A DNA stretch of 64,000 nucleotides from Talpa occidentalis (Eukaryota; Chordata; Mammalia; Eulipotyphla; Talpidae), in assembly GCF_014898055.3 (NCBI RefSeq), contig NW_023600993.1, positions 15,652,850-15,716,849 of the forward strand. Direction: 5' to 3'. Positions within the stretch are counted from its first letter, which is position 1. Each line of letters opens with the position of its first letter. Below, piece after piece: positions 45,586 through 56,272 of the stretch. Position numbers and translations under genes: made by a program. A model generated the notes under the pieces. That model was not told the origin of the DNA and made no database searches. It saw only the letters and a program-made list of their open reading frames with translations.

Positions 45586-47399
45586 TTGTCCTAAATAAAG
45601 TCAAGCAAATAGTTTGCAGATGAGAGTATCTTGCTCAAATCCTCAAGAGAACAAGTAAAGCATCTATGAAATGTTTGTTTTTTTCTTTTCCTTTATGAGA
45701 TGAAACCAGGGGTTTTGAAAGAAACTTAAAATAACTAACTGGAAGGAAGAGCTAACCCTCAAATGTAGAAAATTTGAACAACACACAGACCGACAAAACT
45801 GATGAGCTCAGACTTCTTACCTTAAATGAGAAAGGAGGGAAATCTTGAGAGTGTCTCACGATATCCTAATAATCTGTGTCCCTTCTGTTAAATATCATCA
45901 GCCTTTCTTTTTCTTTACTTAAAACATATCCTTTGTCAATCTCAATTTATGCAACTATTCTGAAATTTTGAAGGACACCACCTTGGAGTCTTTCTTTCTC
46001 AATACCCTAGCTAGAACCAATCTCTCCTTTGTCACTAGAAATATATCTGTACCTCTTTATATCATTTGCATATTTCTGTCATCATGTGCCCATGTTCACG
46101 TCTGTGACTTATTTTCATTACAATAATTACTTTAAAGAAAGCAGAGCTCTGCTCTTTGTCCAGTCCATACAGCATATGGCTTGGGTCAGGCATAGTAGAC
46201 CTCAGTTTTGCTTGCTCAATGAAAACTGGTATATCACCACTGACTTTTCATATATTTTAAAATACAGAGGAAAGCACCTTAACTATACTTAGTCAAAGGC
46301 CTTGAAAAATCATGAAATAACATTATTCAATCCAAATTGTCTTTATCATGCTTAAGACTTGCATCCAAAGCTTTGCCATATACAGTGGAAGTAAACAAAG
46401 TCCATAAAGGCACTTTGGATCTTCGTTCAGGAGGCAAGACATTTAATTCTAAAGAACATTTAATAGCAACAGAATGAAGAACATAATAAAGTTGCTAATT
46501 TAGTATAATTAAATGTCAAAATGAAAAATAGAGACTGTGGATTCTGGGGTAGTTAGGGATAAATCAGTGTTGGTAAGCATTTCCCAAGAAATGGATAGAA
46601 AAAGTGAGACTTGAGTTGGGCTTTTACAGCTAAATAGTATTAAGGTGAGGAACACAAGTACATAAACTCCTTATACACAGATTATAGAGGTGGGAAAAGA
46701 AGAACTAGAGTCTTTTATCCAAAGGAGGATAAACATTAGAAATCTTGAAAGAAATCTCTTGAGTCAGACTGACTGACTGATTTTCCACCATTGGCCACAT
46801 TTATATTTCTCATTTCCCATTCTCTTTTGCAGTGTGATCTTGTTCCATCTCAAAAGGAGGGTCTTTTCCTCTCTTTGAAACTGGAGAGGTTTGATCGCGT
46901 AGGCCAGTGAACTAGAGTAAAAATGATGCTATGTGACCTTCCAGTAGAGACTAAGAGACATGTAATTTCTACCTTGGTCTTTTGGAATACTTACTCTCTG
47001 ATACTTTCTCTTGGAATGATCCTTCTTGGAACCCAGTTCCCTATTTTTGATAACCCTAAGCTACATGGAGAGGTCATGTGCAGGTAACCATTCAACAGCC
47101 CAGCTGAGCCCAGTCTTCAAATCACAGTAAGGCCACCAGATAAGTGTATGACACCTTCAGGCAATTTCAACTCCCAGCCTTACTGAGACGTTCTTATCCC
47201 CTTTAGACTTCCCATCTAAAGTCTCAGACATCAGAAATAGAGATAAGCCATCCCTGCTGAGTCCTCTCCAAACTCCAGACCCAGAAACTCTGCTAGCATA
47301 ATAATACAGTTATTTTATGCATACCACTATTTTTTTGTATGGCGGCACTAAATAACTGAAATAGCATTAAATAACTGGTTTTCCATCATTTTAGGGACA
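45586..47399. other. unique DNA
   Basis: No gene or clear repeat recognised over 1.8 kb. Confidence 0.45.
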
Positions 47400-47655
47400 A
47401 TATGGTATAAAGGGAAAAGATACATATTTTGGATGCATATTTAGACTACCCTGAGTTTGAATCTCAATTCCCTCACTTAGCTGTGAATGCTTAGACAAAT
47501 TAAATAGTGTCAAGGTCATCTTCTCTCTTCTAAAGTGGTATGGTCATACCAAATTTGAATCACAGACAAAACTGAATGAGATAAAATATGTAAAGGGTCG
47601 GATATAAAATTGGTTCGCAGCATGTTGTAGATATTATTAGTAGTATTTAAAATCT
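47400..47655 (+). mobile_element. MIR SINE, near full length
   Basis: 'caatatggtataaagggaaaagatac', 'ccctgagtttgaatctcaattccctcacttagctgtgaatgc', 'gacaaaactgaatgagataaaatatgtaaagg', ending 'gcatgttgtagatattattagtagt'. Confidence 0.85.
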
Positions 47656-47984
47656 AAAGTGGTTCTGCCATAGGGACCCCACTATTTAGTGGACACAGCT
47701 GTGGGATGAGAAAAGCTCATGGAGACAACACTTAGAGGCTTGGGGTGGGGGGCGGGGCATGAGAGTTCTTATCTTTCTAACATTTTCCTCTTAATTCATA
47801 CACATGATAGCACAACATGAGTTGCTACTAAATTTAAATAATGCTTTACAGTTTATGCGATGCTTTTGCAAATGTGACTATGTTTGAGTTTGGGGCTGCC
47901 TAGTGAGGATGATGACCCAATTACACCATTTTGTAGATTTATATAAGCAACAACTATAGGTAAACAGGTCTGCACTTTGGCTAG

Positions 47985-48195
47985 GATGCCAGATTTCTTG
48001 AATTCAACATCTCTAGCCATGTGATCTTGAGGAAATTAAGTTTTGGAGGAATTCTCCTGTTCCTCAATTTGTCGTCCCTTTAAAAATGGTAGTACAATAC
48101 TCTTTTTGTGAGATTGTGAAAATTAAATGAGATTGTATGTATAAAATACTTACAACAGTGACATATTGCTCAGAGCACTCACATATTTGACCAGT
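47985..48195 (+). mobile_element. MIR SINE
   Basis: 'gatttcttgaattcaacatctctagccatgtgatcttgaggaaatt', 'gttcctcaatttgtcgtccctttaaaaatggtagtac', 'gtgagattgtgaaaattaaatgagattgtatg'. Confidence 0.8.
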
Positions 48196-49850
48196 TATAC
48201 TTTCTAGGATTGCATGGATATCAATGTCATTAAACCTAAATCATCTGAAACTGTGCTTTAGATCTTATGCTATGGTTATTTTTCATATTTTCCTTTCATT
48301 TTTGTTTTCAAAATAAGCTGACTACTGTGCCTAAAATAGTCTGGGTTTGGTCTCTACCTAACGCATTCCTTATCTTCACACTCAGAAGATTTTCATGGGA
48401 ACGACTTCTGAAGATCAGACTCCAACCAGTTCTGAATATTGCCCAAAGATAATGTGACAAGTACATCTCATGGTTTGTGTGCCATTAACATGAATGTTTT
48501 CCAGGAAAACTGTCTGGAACACAGACTCATGTCAATTAAGATCCACTTTATTACTGCCTCATCTTGGTCAGAAAACAAAGACAGTATTTCTTCGTAGGTA
48601 TTGGGGCCACCTCCCATATCCTCTGCTGAGTCAGGTTTCGGAGATGCTTTTGAAGTCATCTAAGTAAAAATGTTTTTCCTTGAAACAAAATTTTCTCAAC
48701 TCTGATAGCTCTTTGTTTAAATTGTCATCCAGTTCTGGAGCTTTTCCAGTCACCTTTTTGTCTCCTGACATTAGCCACCTAATCTGTGGAACATACTGGA
48801 AAATCCTTGCTGAACAGCATCATCATCACAAGCTCCTCTACAAGACACCTCATCTTTCTTTTTTATACTTCCCTCTTCTCTCTGTCTCATTTCCTTTTGA
48901 ATGACTATTTAATTATCTCCCAGACTTTTATTGAAATAGTGCCCAAATTGGCATACCAATAACCTTTTCATATTCCATATTTTGTAGTGTTTTCTAAAAA
49001 ATAATATGGTCTCTATATTGGAACTTTCTTTTTTGTGGGCTGTCACATTACCTGCTGGTGGAATGGTGGGTGAATACTTAGATGAAGGTGACTTAGTCTC
49101 AGACCTGTTTCTCCCATGGGGGAAGAAAAAAATCACTCTTTAATGAACTTGGTTCTAAAGCAGATTAGCTGTTTTCTTCAGGTAAGATGGATGATGCTAT
49201 CAACATTATTAAGTCACTAGGTCTGAATTTTTCTCTGTGCAAATCCAGTGTAATAAGTGTTATTAAGACCCTTGTCAATCCATCTCTCTGACATATTTTA
49301 GTGTTTTGCCCAAAATTTGAAATAATACTAGTACTGATTAAATAGTTTACTTTGTTAAGTAATGGTTTTCTTGCTTCCCAGTGGTTTGACCTTACCTATT
49401 GTCATTTGGCAAAGGGCTTTATTTCCCAGTGTGTTCAAAATATACTCAAGAGCAATTTTGTTCAATTAATTAACCAAAACCAATAGACTAATGAGAAAGT
49501 TCTTTTATATAACCCATGCTAAGAAGTTTGGTAAAAAAGGTCTTTGTTTTTACACATACATGAAGCATCCCTTAAGCAGTTTGTAACCCTCCTTAAGAGG
49601 AAACAGCTCTGGGTAGAAAATTGTTAAGAATGCTTCTGGCTATGATAAATGGATGGGTTGGCCATTCCACTCCAGAAGAGACTGGGAAAGTATCAATATT
49701 TGTCACAACTTTTGGACCCAATAATGCAAATCTCCAAAGCAAAATGAACAGGGTAGCAAGTAAATGAAATTTTGCAAAATGTGAGGAAATAAGTGGAATT
49801 AAGATAAAAATTTTCATGGACTGTAATATTATCTAATATGGGTTAGTATT
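48196..49850. other. unique DNA with one protein-like small frame
   Basis: On the minus strand a 63-codon frame (48,659-48,468) begins MTSKASPKPDSAEDMGGG right after 'ttttacttag', which could be a splice acceptor. I recognise no homologue. The rest holds no gene or repeat I can support. Confidence 0.25.
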
Positions 49851-49866
49851 TCTTCTATTTACTTTT
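49851..49866. repeat. LINE-1 target-site duplication, left copy
   Basis: tcttctatttactttt, identical to 56,257-56,272. Confidence 0.95.
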
Positions 49867-49891
49867 ATTTATTTTTTTTTTTTTTTTTTTT

Positions 49892-50096
49892 ACCATTTTA
49901 TTTTATTTTTTTTTTTAATCTCAAATTTTATTTTATATTCCCCCATACAATTGCAAACGCCCCATTCTGACCCCAATCCTTCCCCTCCCGCCCCCCACCC
50001 CCAAAAGTGTCTCTGGTTCATAGTTTTTTGTTGATTTGATTTTCACTTTCTTATATTCATTTTCCTGGTCCCTTATTTAAGTTTTCTAGATTCCTG
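49892..50096 (-). other. LINE-1 3'UTR with G-rich tract
   Basis: Follows the ORF2 stop. On the minus strand at about 49,982-50,002 it contains G runs of 5, 6, 3 and 4 separated by single bases, a strong G-quadruplex pattern. The end of the 3'UTR differs from that of the older L1 copies at 30.6 and 32.5 kb. Confidence 0.85.
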
Positions 50097-53000
50097 CTAT
50101 GAGTGAGACCATCCGGTATTTTTCTTTTCTTTTTGGCTTATTTCGCTGAGCATGATCCCTTCCAGCGCCATCCATGTTGCTGCAAATTGCATGTGTTTAT
50201 CTTTTTTGAATGCTGAGTAATATTCCATGGTATATATGTACCACATCTTCTTGATCCAGTCATCTACTTTTGGGCATTTGGGTTGTTTCCAAAGCTTAGC
50301 TATTATAAACAGTGCTGCTATAAAACATAGGGGTGCAGGTGCTCTTTGGAATTGATGTTCTGTGTCCTTTGGGTAAATACCTAGGAGTGGAATTGCTGGA
50401 TCATATGGAAGCTCTATGTTTAGTAGGTCCAGAAATCTCCACACAGCTCTCCATAGTGGTTGGACCAGTTTGCAATCCCACCAACAGTGCAGAAGAGTTC
50501 CTTTTTCTCCACATCCTCGCCAACATTTGTTGTTGCTAGTTTTTTTAATATGTGCCATTCTCACTGGTGTGAGATGGTATCTCATGGTAGTTTTGATTTG
50601 CATTTCCCTGATGACAAGTGATGTTGAACATTTTTTCATATGTCTGTTGGCCATTTGCATTTCTTCTTCAGAGAAGTTTCTTTTAGCTCTTCTGCCCATT
50701 TTTTGACTGGATTATTTTCTTTGTTGTTGCTGAGTCTCATCAGCTCTTTGCAGATTTTTGTGATCAGTCCTTTATCATTAGTGTTGGGTGCAAAAATGTT
50801 CTCCCAGTTGGTGGGGTTTCTCTTTGTTTTTGTTATTGTCTCTTTTGCTGTGCAGAAGCTCTTTAATTTGATGTAGTCCCAGCTGTTTATCTTTGTCTTC
50901 ACTATCACTGCTTTGGGTGATGTGTCTGTAAAGATGTCTTTGATGTGCAAATCCCGTAGTGTTTCGCCTATATTTCCTTCTATGTATTTTATGGTTTCAG
51001 GTCTTATGTCTAGTTCTTTAATCCATTTTGAGTTGATTTTTGTGTATGGTGTGAGGTAGTGGTCAAGCTTCATTCTTTTGCATGTAGCGACCCAGTTTTC
51101 CCAGCACCATTTATTGAACAAACTTTCTTTGCTCCAATGCATAGTCTTTGCTCCTTTGTCAAAGATTAGTTGACCATAAATCTGTGGGTTTATTTCTGGA
51201 TTTTCTATTCGATTCCATTGGTCTGTATGTCTGTTCTTGTTCCAATACCATGCAGTTTTGATGATTATGGCTTTGTAGTATAGTTTGAAGTCTGGGAGTT
51301 TGATGCCTCCATTTCCTTCTCTTTTTTTCAGTAGAGCTTTGGCTATTCGGGGTTTTTGGTGATTCCATATGAATTTCATCAATAATTGTTCTATTTCTTT
51401 GAAGAATGCCATTGAGATTTTGATTGGAATAGCATTGAATCTGTATATCGCTTTTGGTAGGATGGCCATTTTAATAATGTTTATTCTTCCAATACATGAG
51501 CAGGGGATGTCTTTCCATTTCTTTGTGTCTTCTTCTATTTCTTTTAACAGTGTTTTATAGTTTTCTTTGTATAGGTCCTTTACCTCTTTTGTTAGATTTA
51601 TTCCAAATATTTGATTTTTTTTGTTTCAATAATAAAAGGGGTGGTTTTTTTGATTTCTTCTTCTTCAGATTTATTGTTTGTGTATAGGAAGGCTACTGAC
51701 TTTTGCGTGTTGATTTTGTATCCTGCCACTTTACTGAACTGACTGATGAGTTGAATTAGTTTTTCTGTGGAGATTTTGGGGTTCTCTATGTATATTATCA
51801 TATCATCTGCAAATAGTGATAGTTTGACTTCTTCTTTTCCTATTTGGATTCCTTGGATGTCTTTCTCTAGTCTTATTGCTCTGGCTAGGACTTCCAGTAT
51901 TATATTGAAAAGCAGTGGTGAGAGTGGACATCCTTGTCTTGTTCCAGATCTTAATGGAATTGCTTTCAGCTTTTCACCATTGAGAATGATACTGGCTGTT
52001 GGCTTGTCATAGATGGCCTTTATGATGTTGAGGTATGTTCCTTGTATCCCAAGAATTTCAAGGGCTTTTATCATGAATGGATGTTGCACTTTGTCGAAAG
52101 CTTTCTCAGCATCTATTGATATTATCATATGGTTTTTATATTTCTTTTTGTTGATGTGTTGGATAACGTTGATTGATTTTCGGATGTTAAACCATCCTTG
52201 TGCCCCTGGAATGAATCCAACTTGGTCGTGGTGAATTATCTTATGGATACATTGTTGGATTCTGATAGCTAAAATTTTATTGAGGATTTTTGCATCAGTG
52301 TTCATTAGGGAGATTGGCCTATAGTTTTCCTTTTTTGTGTTGTCCTTATTCGGTTTTGGTATTAGTGTAATATTGGCTTCATAGAACGTGTTTGGTATTG
52401 TCCCTTCCTTCTCAATTTTTGGAAGAGTTTGTGAAGGATAGGCACTAATTCGTCTCTGAATGTTTGGTAGAATTCATTTGTAAATCCATCAGGTCCTGGG
52501 CTTTTGTTTTTGGGGAGGTTTTTGATTACCATTTCAATTTCGCTGCTTGTAATTGGTCTGTTTAGGTGTTCTATTTCTTCTTTATCTAGCTTTGGGTGAT
52601 TGTAGAGTTGTAGGAATTTGTCCATCTCCTCTACATTGTTGAACTTGTTTCCATATAACTGTTCATAGTAGTTACTGATTATTCTTTTGATTTCTGCTGT
52701 GTCCGTTGTGATTTCTCCTCTTTCATTTATGATCCTATTTATTTGTGCTTTCTCCCTTTTTTCCTTTGTGAGCCTGGCTAGGGGTTTGTCTATTTTATTT
52801 ATTTTTTCAAAGAACCAGCTCTTGGTTTCATTGATCTTTTGGATTGTTTTTTTAGTTTCAATTTCATTTTTCTGCTTTGGTTTTTATTATCTTCTTCTTC
52901 TACTGGATTTGGGTTTTTTTGTTGTTCTTTTTCTAGATCTTTGAGCTTCGAGATTAGGTTGTTTCTTTGAGTTCTTTCTTGTTTTTTGATGTGAGCTTCT

Positions 53001-53902
53001 ATTGCTATATATTTCCTCTTATTACTGCTTTTGCTGCATCCCATACATTTAGGATATTGGTGTCCTCCTTGTCATTCAATTCAAAGAATTTTTTAATTTC
53101 TTCTTTGATCTCCTCATTAGTCCAGTGGTCTTCCAGTAGTGTGGCTTTTAATCTCCATGAGGTAGGATAGTTCCTTGCCTTCTTTTTATGATTTATTTCT
53201 AGTTTGATGCCTTCGTGGTCAGAAAAGATGGTTGGTATGATTTCAATCTTGGTGTATCTGTTGATGTTTGTCTTGTGCCCCAGTATGTGATCGATCCTGG
53301 AGAATGATCCGTGTGCGCTTGAGAAAAATGTGTACTCCGTTTTTTTTGGGTTTAGTGTTCTATAGATGTCTGTTAAGCCCAAATGCTCTAGGTCCTTATT
53401 TAGAGCTTTAGTTTCTTTACTTATTTTTTGTCTTGTTGATCTATCCATTGTTGATAGTGGTGTGTTGAAGTCTCCCACTACGTATGTGTTTTCTCTGATG
53501 TCTGTTTTCAGAGAGGACAACAGTTGTCTGATATATTTTGGTGCTCTTTCGTTTGGTGAGTATATGTTAATGAGTGTTAGTTCTTCTTGAAGTATTGTCC
53601 CCTTAATCATAATGTAGTGACCATTGGGGTCTCTTTTTATTTTTTTGAGTTTGAAGTCTGTTTTATCTGATATAAGTATAGCTGTTCCTGCTTTCTTTTT
53701 TGGCCCATTTGCTTGTAGGATTGTTTTCCATCCTTTGACTTTGAGCCTATTTTTATCTTTTGTAGCTAATGTGTTTCCTGGAGACAGCAAAAGGTTGGGT
53801 TTGTTTCTTAATCCAGGCTGCAACTCTGTGTCTTTTTATTGAAGAGTTTAGTCCATTTACATTTAGAGTTAATATTGATATGTTAGCATCTGTATTTGCC
53901 AT
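50097..53902 (-). pseudogene. LINE-1 ORF2 (endonuclease/reverse transcriptase), frameshifted
   Basis: Encodes the replicase that nicks DNA and copies RNA by target-primed reverse transcription. It starts with MANTDANISILTLNVNG at 53,902, close to the usual ORF2 start, and ends at 50,097; the 3.8-kb span equals the usual ~1,270 codons. Visible parts: AP-type endonuclease (ETH near 53,775; GDFN at 53,475-53,464; SDH at 53,223-53,215), reverse transcriptase with SPGPDGF (about 52,500) and FADD active site (51,813-51,802), and Cys-rich CWRGCG...HCWWDC (about 50,534-50,468). Frame breaks fall near 53,790, 53,768, 53,013, 52,869, 52,419, 51,603 and 50,675. Each is explained by one missing base in a homopolymer. 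I saw no nonsense codon in the true frame. Confidence 0.93.
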
Positions 53903-53999
53903 TATGTTTGTCTTTCCTTTGATTTTATTTATTCTTTTAATAACTTTTTTTTTTTTTTGGTCTTCTTTCGTTGTTATTCGTCCCTCTGAGGTTCTGGCT

Positions 54000-55039
54000 T
54001 TAGGATTCCTTGTAGTATTTTTGGAGTGGGGGTTTATTCGTAATGAAATTCCGGAGTTTCTCTTTGTCTGGGAAGGTCCATATTCTTTCTTCATGGAGGA
54101 AAGAGAGCTTTGCGGGATAGAGTATTCTTGGTTGGCATCTGTTTTCTTGGAGTCTGTTGACTATGTCCCTCCACTCTCTCCTTGCCCGTAGTGTTTCTTC
54201 AGAGAAGTCTGATGTCAGCCTGATTGGTTTTCTTTGAATGTTATCTGTTTCTTCCCTCTTGTCAGCTTCATTATTTTTTCCTTGTCCTGGATTCTTGGGA
54301 GCTTTACTATTATGTGTCTTGCTGTGTTTTTCCTTTCGTCGTGGAAGTTTGGTGTTCTTCTTGCTTCTTGTATATCAATTTTCAGCTCCTTCTTCGCATT
54401 TGGGAAGTTCTCTTCAATTATCTCCTGGAATATTTTCTCTGTTCCTACATCTCTCTCCTCTCCTTCTGGAATTCCTATAACTCTTATATTTCCTTTCCTC
54501 ATGGAGTCAGATAGTTCTCGAAGTCTTTCTTCATTCTTTTTCCTTCGTACTTCTCTTTCCTTTTCTGTTTTGGTTCTTTTTATTTCTGTGTCTTCAAGAG
54601 AACTTATTCGTTCTTCCATTTCATCTATTCTGCTTTCCTTGCTTTTCCCGGAGTTCTTTAGTTCCTCCATTAATTCTTTGATCTCCTGCATTTCTACTTC
54701 CCTCTTTAGGGACTCAATTTCATTCTTCTGGCCATTGTTTTCCCTCTTTAGGGACTCAATTTCCTTCTTCTGATCTATCACTTTTTTAATCATGGCAATT
54801 TTAAATTCTCTTTCTGGAAGGCTCAGAAGTTCTTCCAAGTTGCTGTCGTTGCAATCTGGGGAGTGGTTTTCTTTTTGTGGTGTGCTTCTTTCCTGAGGAG
54901 TTGTTAGGTTGCGTGTGGTTCTTCTACTCCCTACTGTCTGTTTTCTAATTTGTCGTATGCGTTGGGACACTGTGATGCTCGGACTGACTGGCATCTTGGG
55001 TGAACTTCTCAGCTCCCCTCTGGCTCTTCCAGGAGCCAT
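54000..55039 (-). pseudogene. LINE-1 ORF1 (RNA-binding chaperone), one frameshift
   Basis: ORF1p forms trimers that coat L1 RNA. Read from ATG at 55,039: basic N terminus (1-60), coiled coil with heptads (about 65-178), RRM domain starting NIRVIGIPEGEE (about 184-265). A single missing C in a run at 54,226-54,227 ends the frame after 274 codons. The C-terminal domain continues open in the next frame to a TAA at 54,000-54,002, giving about 346 residues, typical for the family. The coiled coil contains an in-frame 42-bp duplication (54,689-54,772). ORF2 starts 97 bases downstream. Confidence 0.94.
54689..54772 (-). repeat. 42-bp in-frame tandem duplication in ORF1 coiled coil
   Basis: Two adjacent 42-base units (54,731-54,772 and 54,689-54,730) each encode 14 residues sharing EIESLKRE, i.e. 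exactly two heptads, so the coil register is kept. Confidence 0.9.
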
Positions 55040-55092
55040 CTCTGCCTTCTGGGGGAGCTTTCTGCTGGTTTTAGGCAGTTTTTACTGAAGAA

Positions 55093-55971
55093 ATGTCCCT
55101 GTTCTCAAATGGCGAAGCGGGATGCAGTCCCTGCGCCTCCGGTTTCAGGCACACTCTTCTGCGCCCCCGGTCTGCCCCGGACGTGGGTGCCTGCTCCCTC
55201 TGTGGGCTCAGACTGCTGGTCGGAAGGGGCCTGGCGTGGAATAACTTCCCGGCTGGCCACTGCAGAAGCCTTCTGCCCTTTTCAAGCAGTCTTAAGAAAT
55301 TTCCTGTTCTATGGGGTGTTAGTGACTTTTTTTTTCCTGTCACTAGGTGGCGCCAGAGATCTCTCCTATTGTCCTTGGGGGACTGTTTTTCGTCCCCCCC
55401 ACCCCGTGGGACAGGGAACAGAGCGGGAATGGTAGGGTACACCTCAACGGCTTTGGGGTGCTGTGTCTGCCTTGTGCCCCACCGTCGTGGAGAACCCACG
55501 CCCCGAATTTTCGTGCCCCGGGTCTCAGTTCAAAGCCCTCAGTTCCAGGACGCGGGCTGTAGCCCAGTTCAGTGGCGCGGGAATGGCGCCTTTTGCACCC
55601 CGCTCCCGTGCCCGGGTGCCTGGTTCCTGCTCACTCAGGGAGGGACCTTCACCTCAGTGAGGACCTCCGCGCGTCTCCCCGCAAGCCTAGGTCGTCTCCC
55701 CGCAAGCCTAGGTCGCAGGCGCGGGTACCTGGGCAGCCGCGATTCCGGTCTGCACTTGCTTTTCAAAAGCGCCAAGCGCGTCGCGTTTCCGCGCAAGCTT
55801 ACCGGCAGCCCGGGCTGTGTGCGCGTCTCCCGGGGTCTTTGTTCTTCTCTAATGGCGCCAGGAGCCGTTCGCTCGCCGCGTCGAATCCTGCAGGGTTCGC
55901 CTCAGCTCCCGTTCACGGGGTGTGGTGGCTGCAATAGTTCCTTTCCACTCACGGTCCCGCTTGCTGCGTAG
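55093..55971 (+). other. 292-codon open frame antisense to the LINE-1 5'UTR
   Basis: Starts MSLFSNGEAGCSPCASG and stays open for 879 bases opposite the L1 promoter. No known domain; rich in Arg, Pro, Ser and Gly as expected of GC-rich DNA. The 21-bp duplication adds an RLPASLG repeat in frame. Primate L1 has a much shorter antisense ORF0 in the same place, but I see no sequence kinship. High GC alone can keep stops away. Confidence 0.25.
55672..55715. repeat. 21-bp tandem duplication in the LINE-1 5'UTR
   Basis: cgtctccccgcaagcctagg(t) occurs twice with no gap (55,672-55,692, 55,693-55,713). Identical copies. Confidence 0.95.
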
Positions 55972-56226
55972 TTTGTTCTTGTTGGTTGTTTTGGTTTGTT
56001 GTTTTTCTCCCTCTCTGCCGGTCGGAGAGTGCCGCCTCTGTGGGCGGGGGAGGGGAGCAGGGTTCTGCGCTTCCCTCCCTTCTAGTCCTCTTTTATGGCC
56101 ACTTTCTTCTTCGGGCAGTTCGCTGGCGTCACCCGTTTATCTTCCGTGTCCCAGTTCTCACTGGGACCTGCCGCTTTTCCTCCCTATTAACTTTTTTTAA
56201 TGGGAGATCTTACTCGCAGCGTCTCC

Positions 56227-56240
56227 TCGCCGCCATGTTG
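56227..56240 (-). promoter_or_regulatory. YY1-type site at the LINE-1 5' end
   Basis: On the minus strand CAACATGGCGGCGAG lies about 12-25 bases from the L1 start. AANATGGCGGC is the YY1 consensus, which in human L1 directs correct start-site use. Confidence 0.75.
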
Positions 56241-56256
56241 CTCCGCCCCCAGGTTC

Positions 56257-56272
56257 TCTTCTATTTACTTTT
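56257..56272. repeat. LINE-1 target-site duplication, right copy
   Basis: tcttctatttactttt, identical to 49,851-49,866 and followed by AA, giving the TTTT/AA target on +. Confidence 0.95.

Larger units (their letters stand above)
49867..56256 (-). mobile_element. full-length LINE-1 (L1), about 6.4 kb
   Basis: Non-LTR retrotransposon on the minus strand. It runs from a 5' end reading GGGGGCGGAGCAACATGGCGGC (56,252 downwards) through a 1.2-kb 5'UTR, ORF1, a short A-rich inter-ORF gap, ORF2 and a 3'UTR to a poly(A) tail (poly-T at about 49,872-49,891). A 16-bp duplication flanks it, and the insertion site read on the minus strand is GTT/AAAAG, the preferred L1 endonuclease target TT/AAAA. ORF1 and ORF2 each carry frameshifts, but the domains are well preserved. 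No SINE or other element has inserted into it. It is by far the least decayed LINE in the window. Confidence 0.97.
55040..56256 (-). promoter_or_regulatory. LINE-1 5'UTR, CpG-rich internal promoter
   Basis: The only CpG- and GC-rich segment in the window. As in other L1s it should drive Pol II transcription starting at or near base 1. Contains a 21-bp tandem duplication (55,672-55,713) and a long frame on the opposite strand. Confidence 0.85.

Noticed and set aside
54234..54773. 179-codon frame on + opposite ORF1, and similar + frames at 50,640, 51,767, 52,687 and 53,769
   Set aside because: Shadow frames antisense to the LINE-1 proteins, rich in Phe, Leu and Ser, as expected from the complement of Lys/Glu-rich coding DNA.
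55093..56250. CpG island promoter and first exon of a host gene
   Set aside because: The GC-rich block ends exactly at the L1 start and its target duplication, so it is the LINE-1 5'UTR. Only the antisense frame is kept as an open question.
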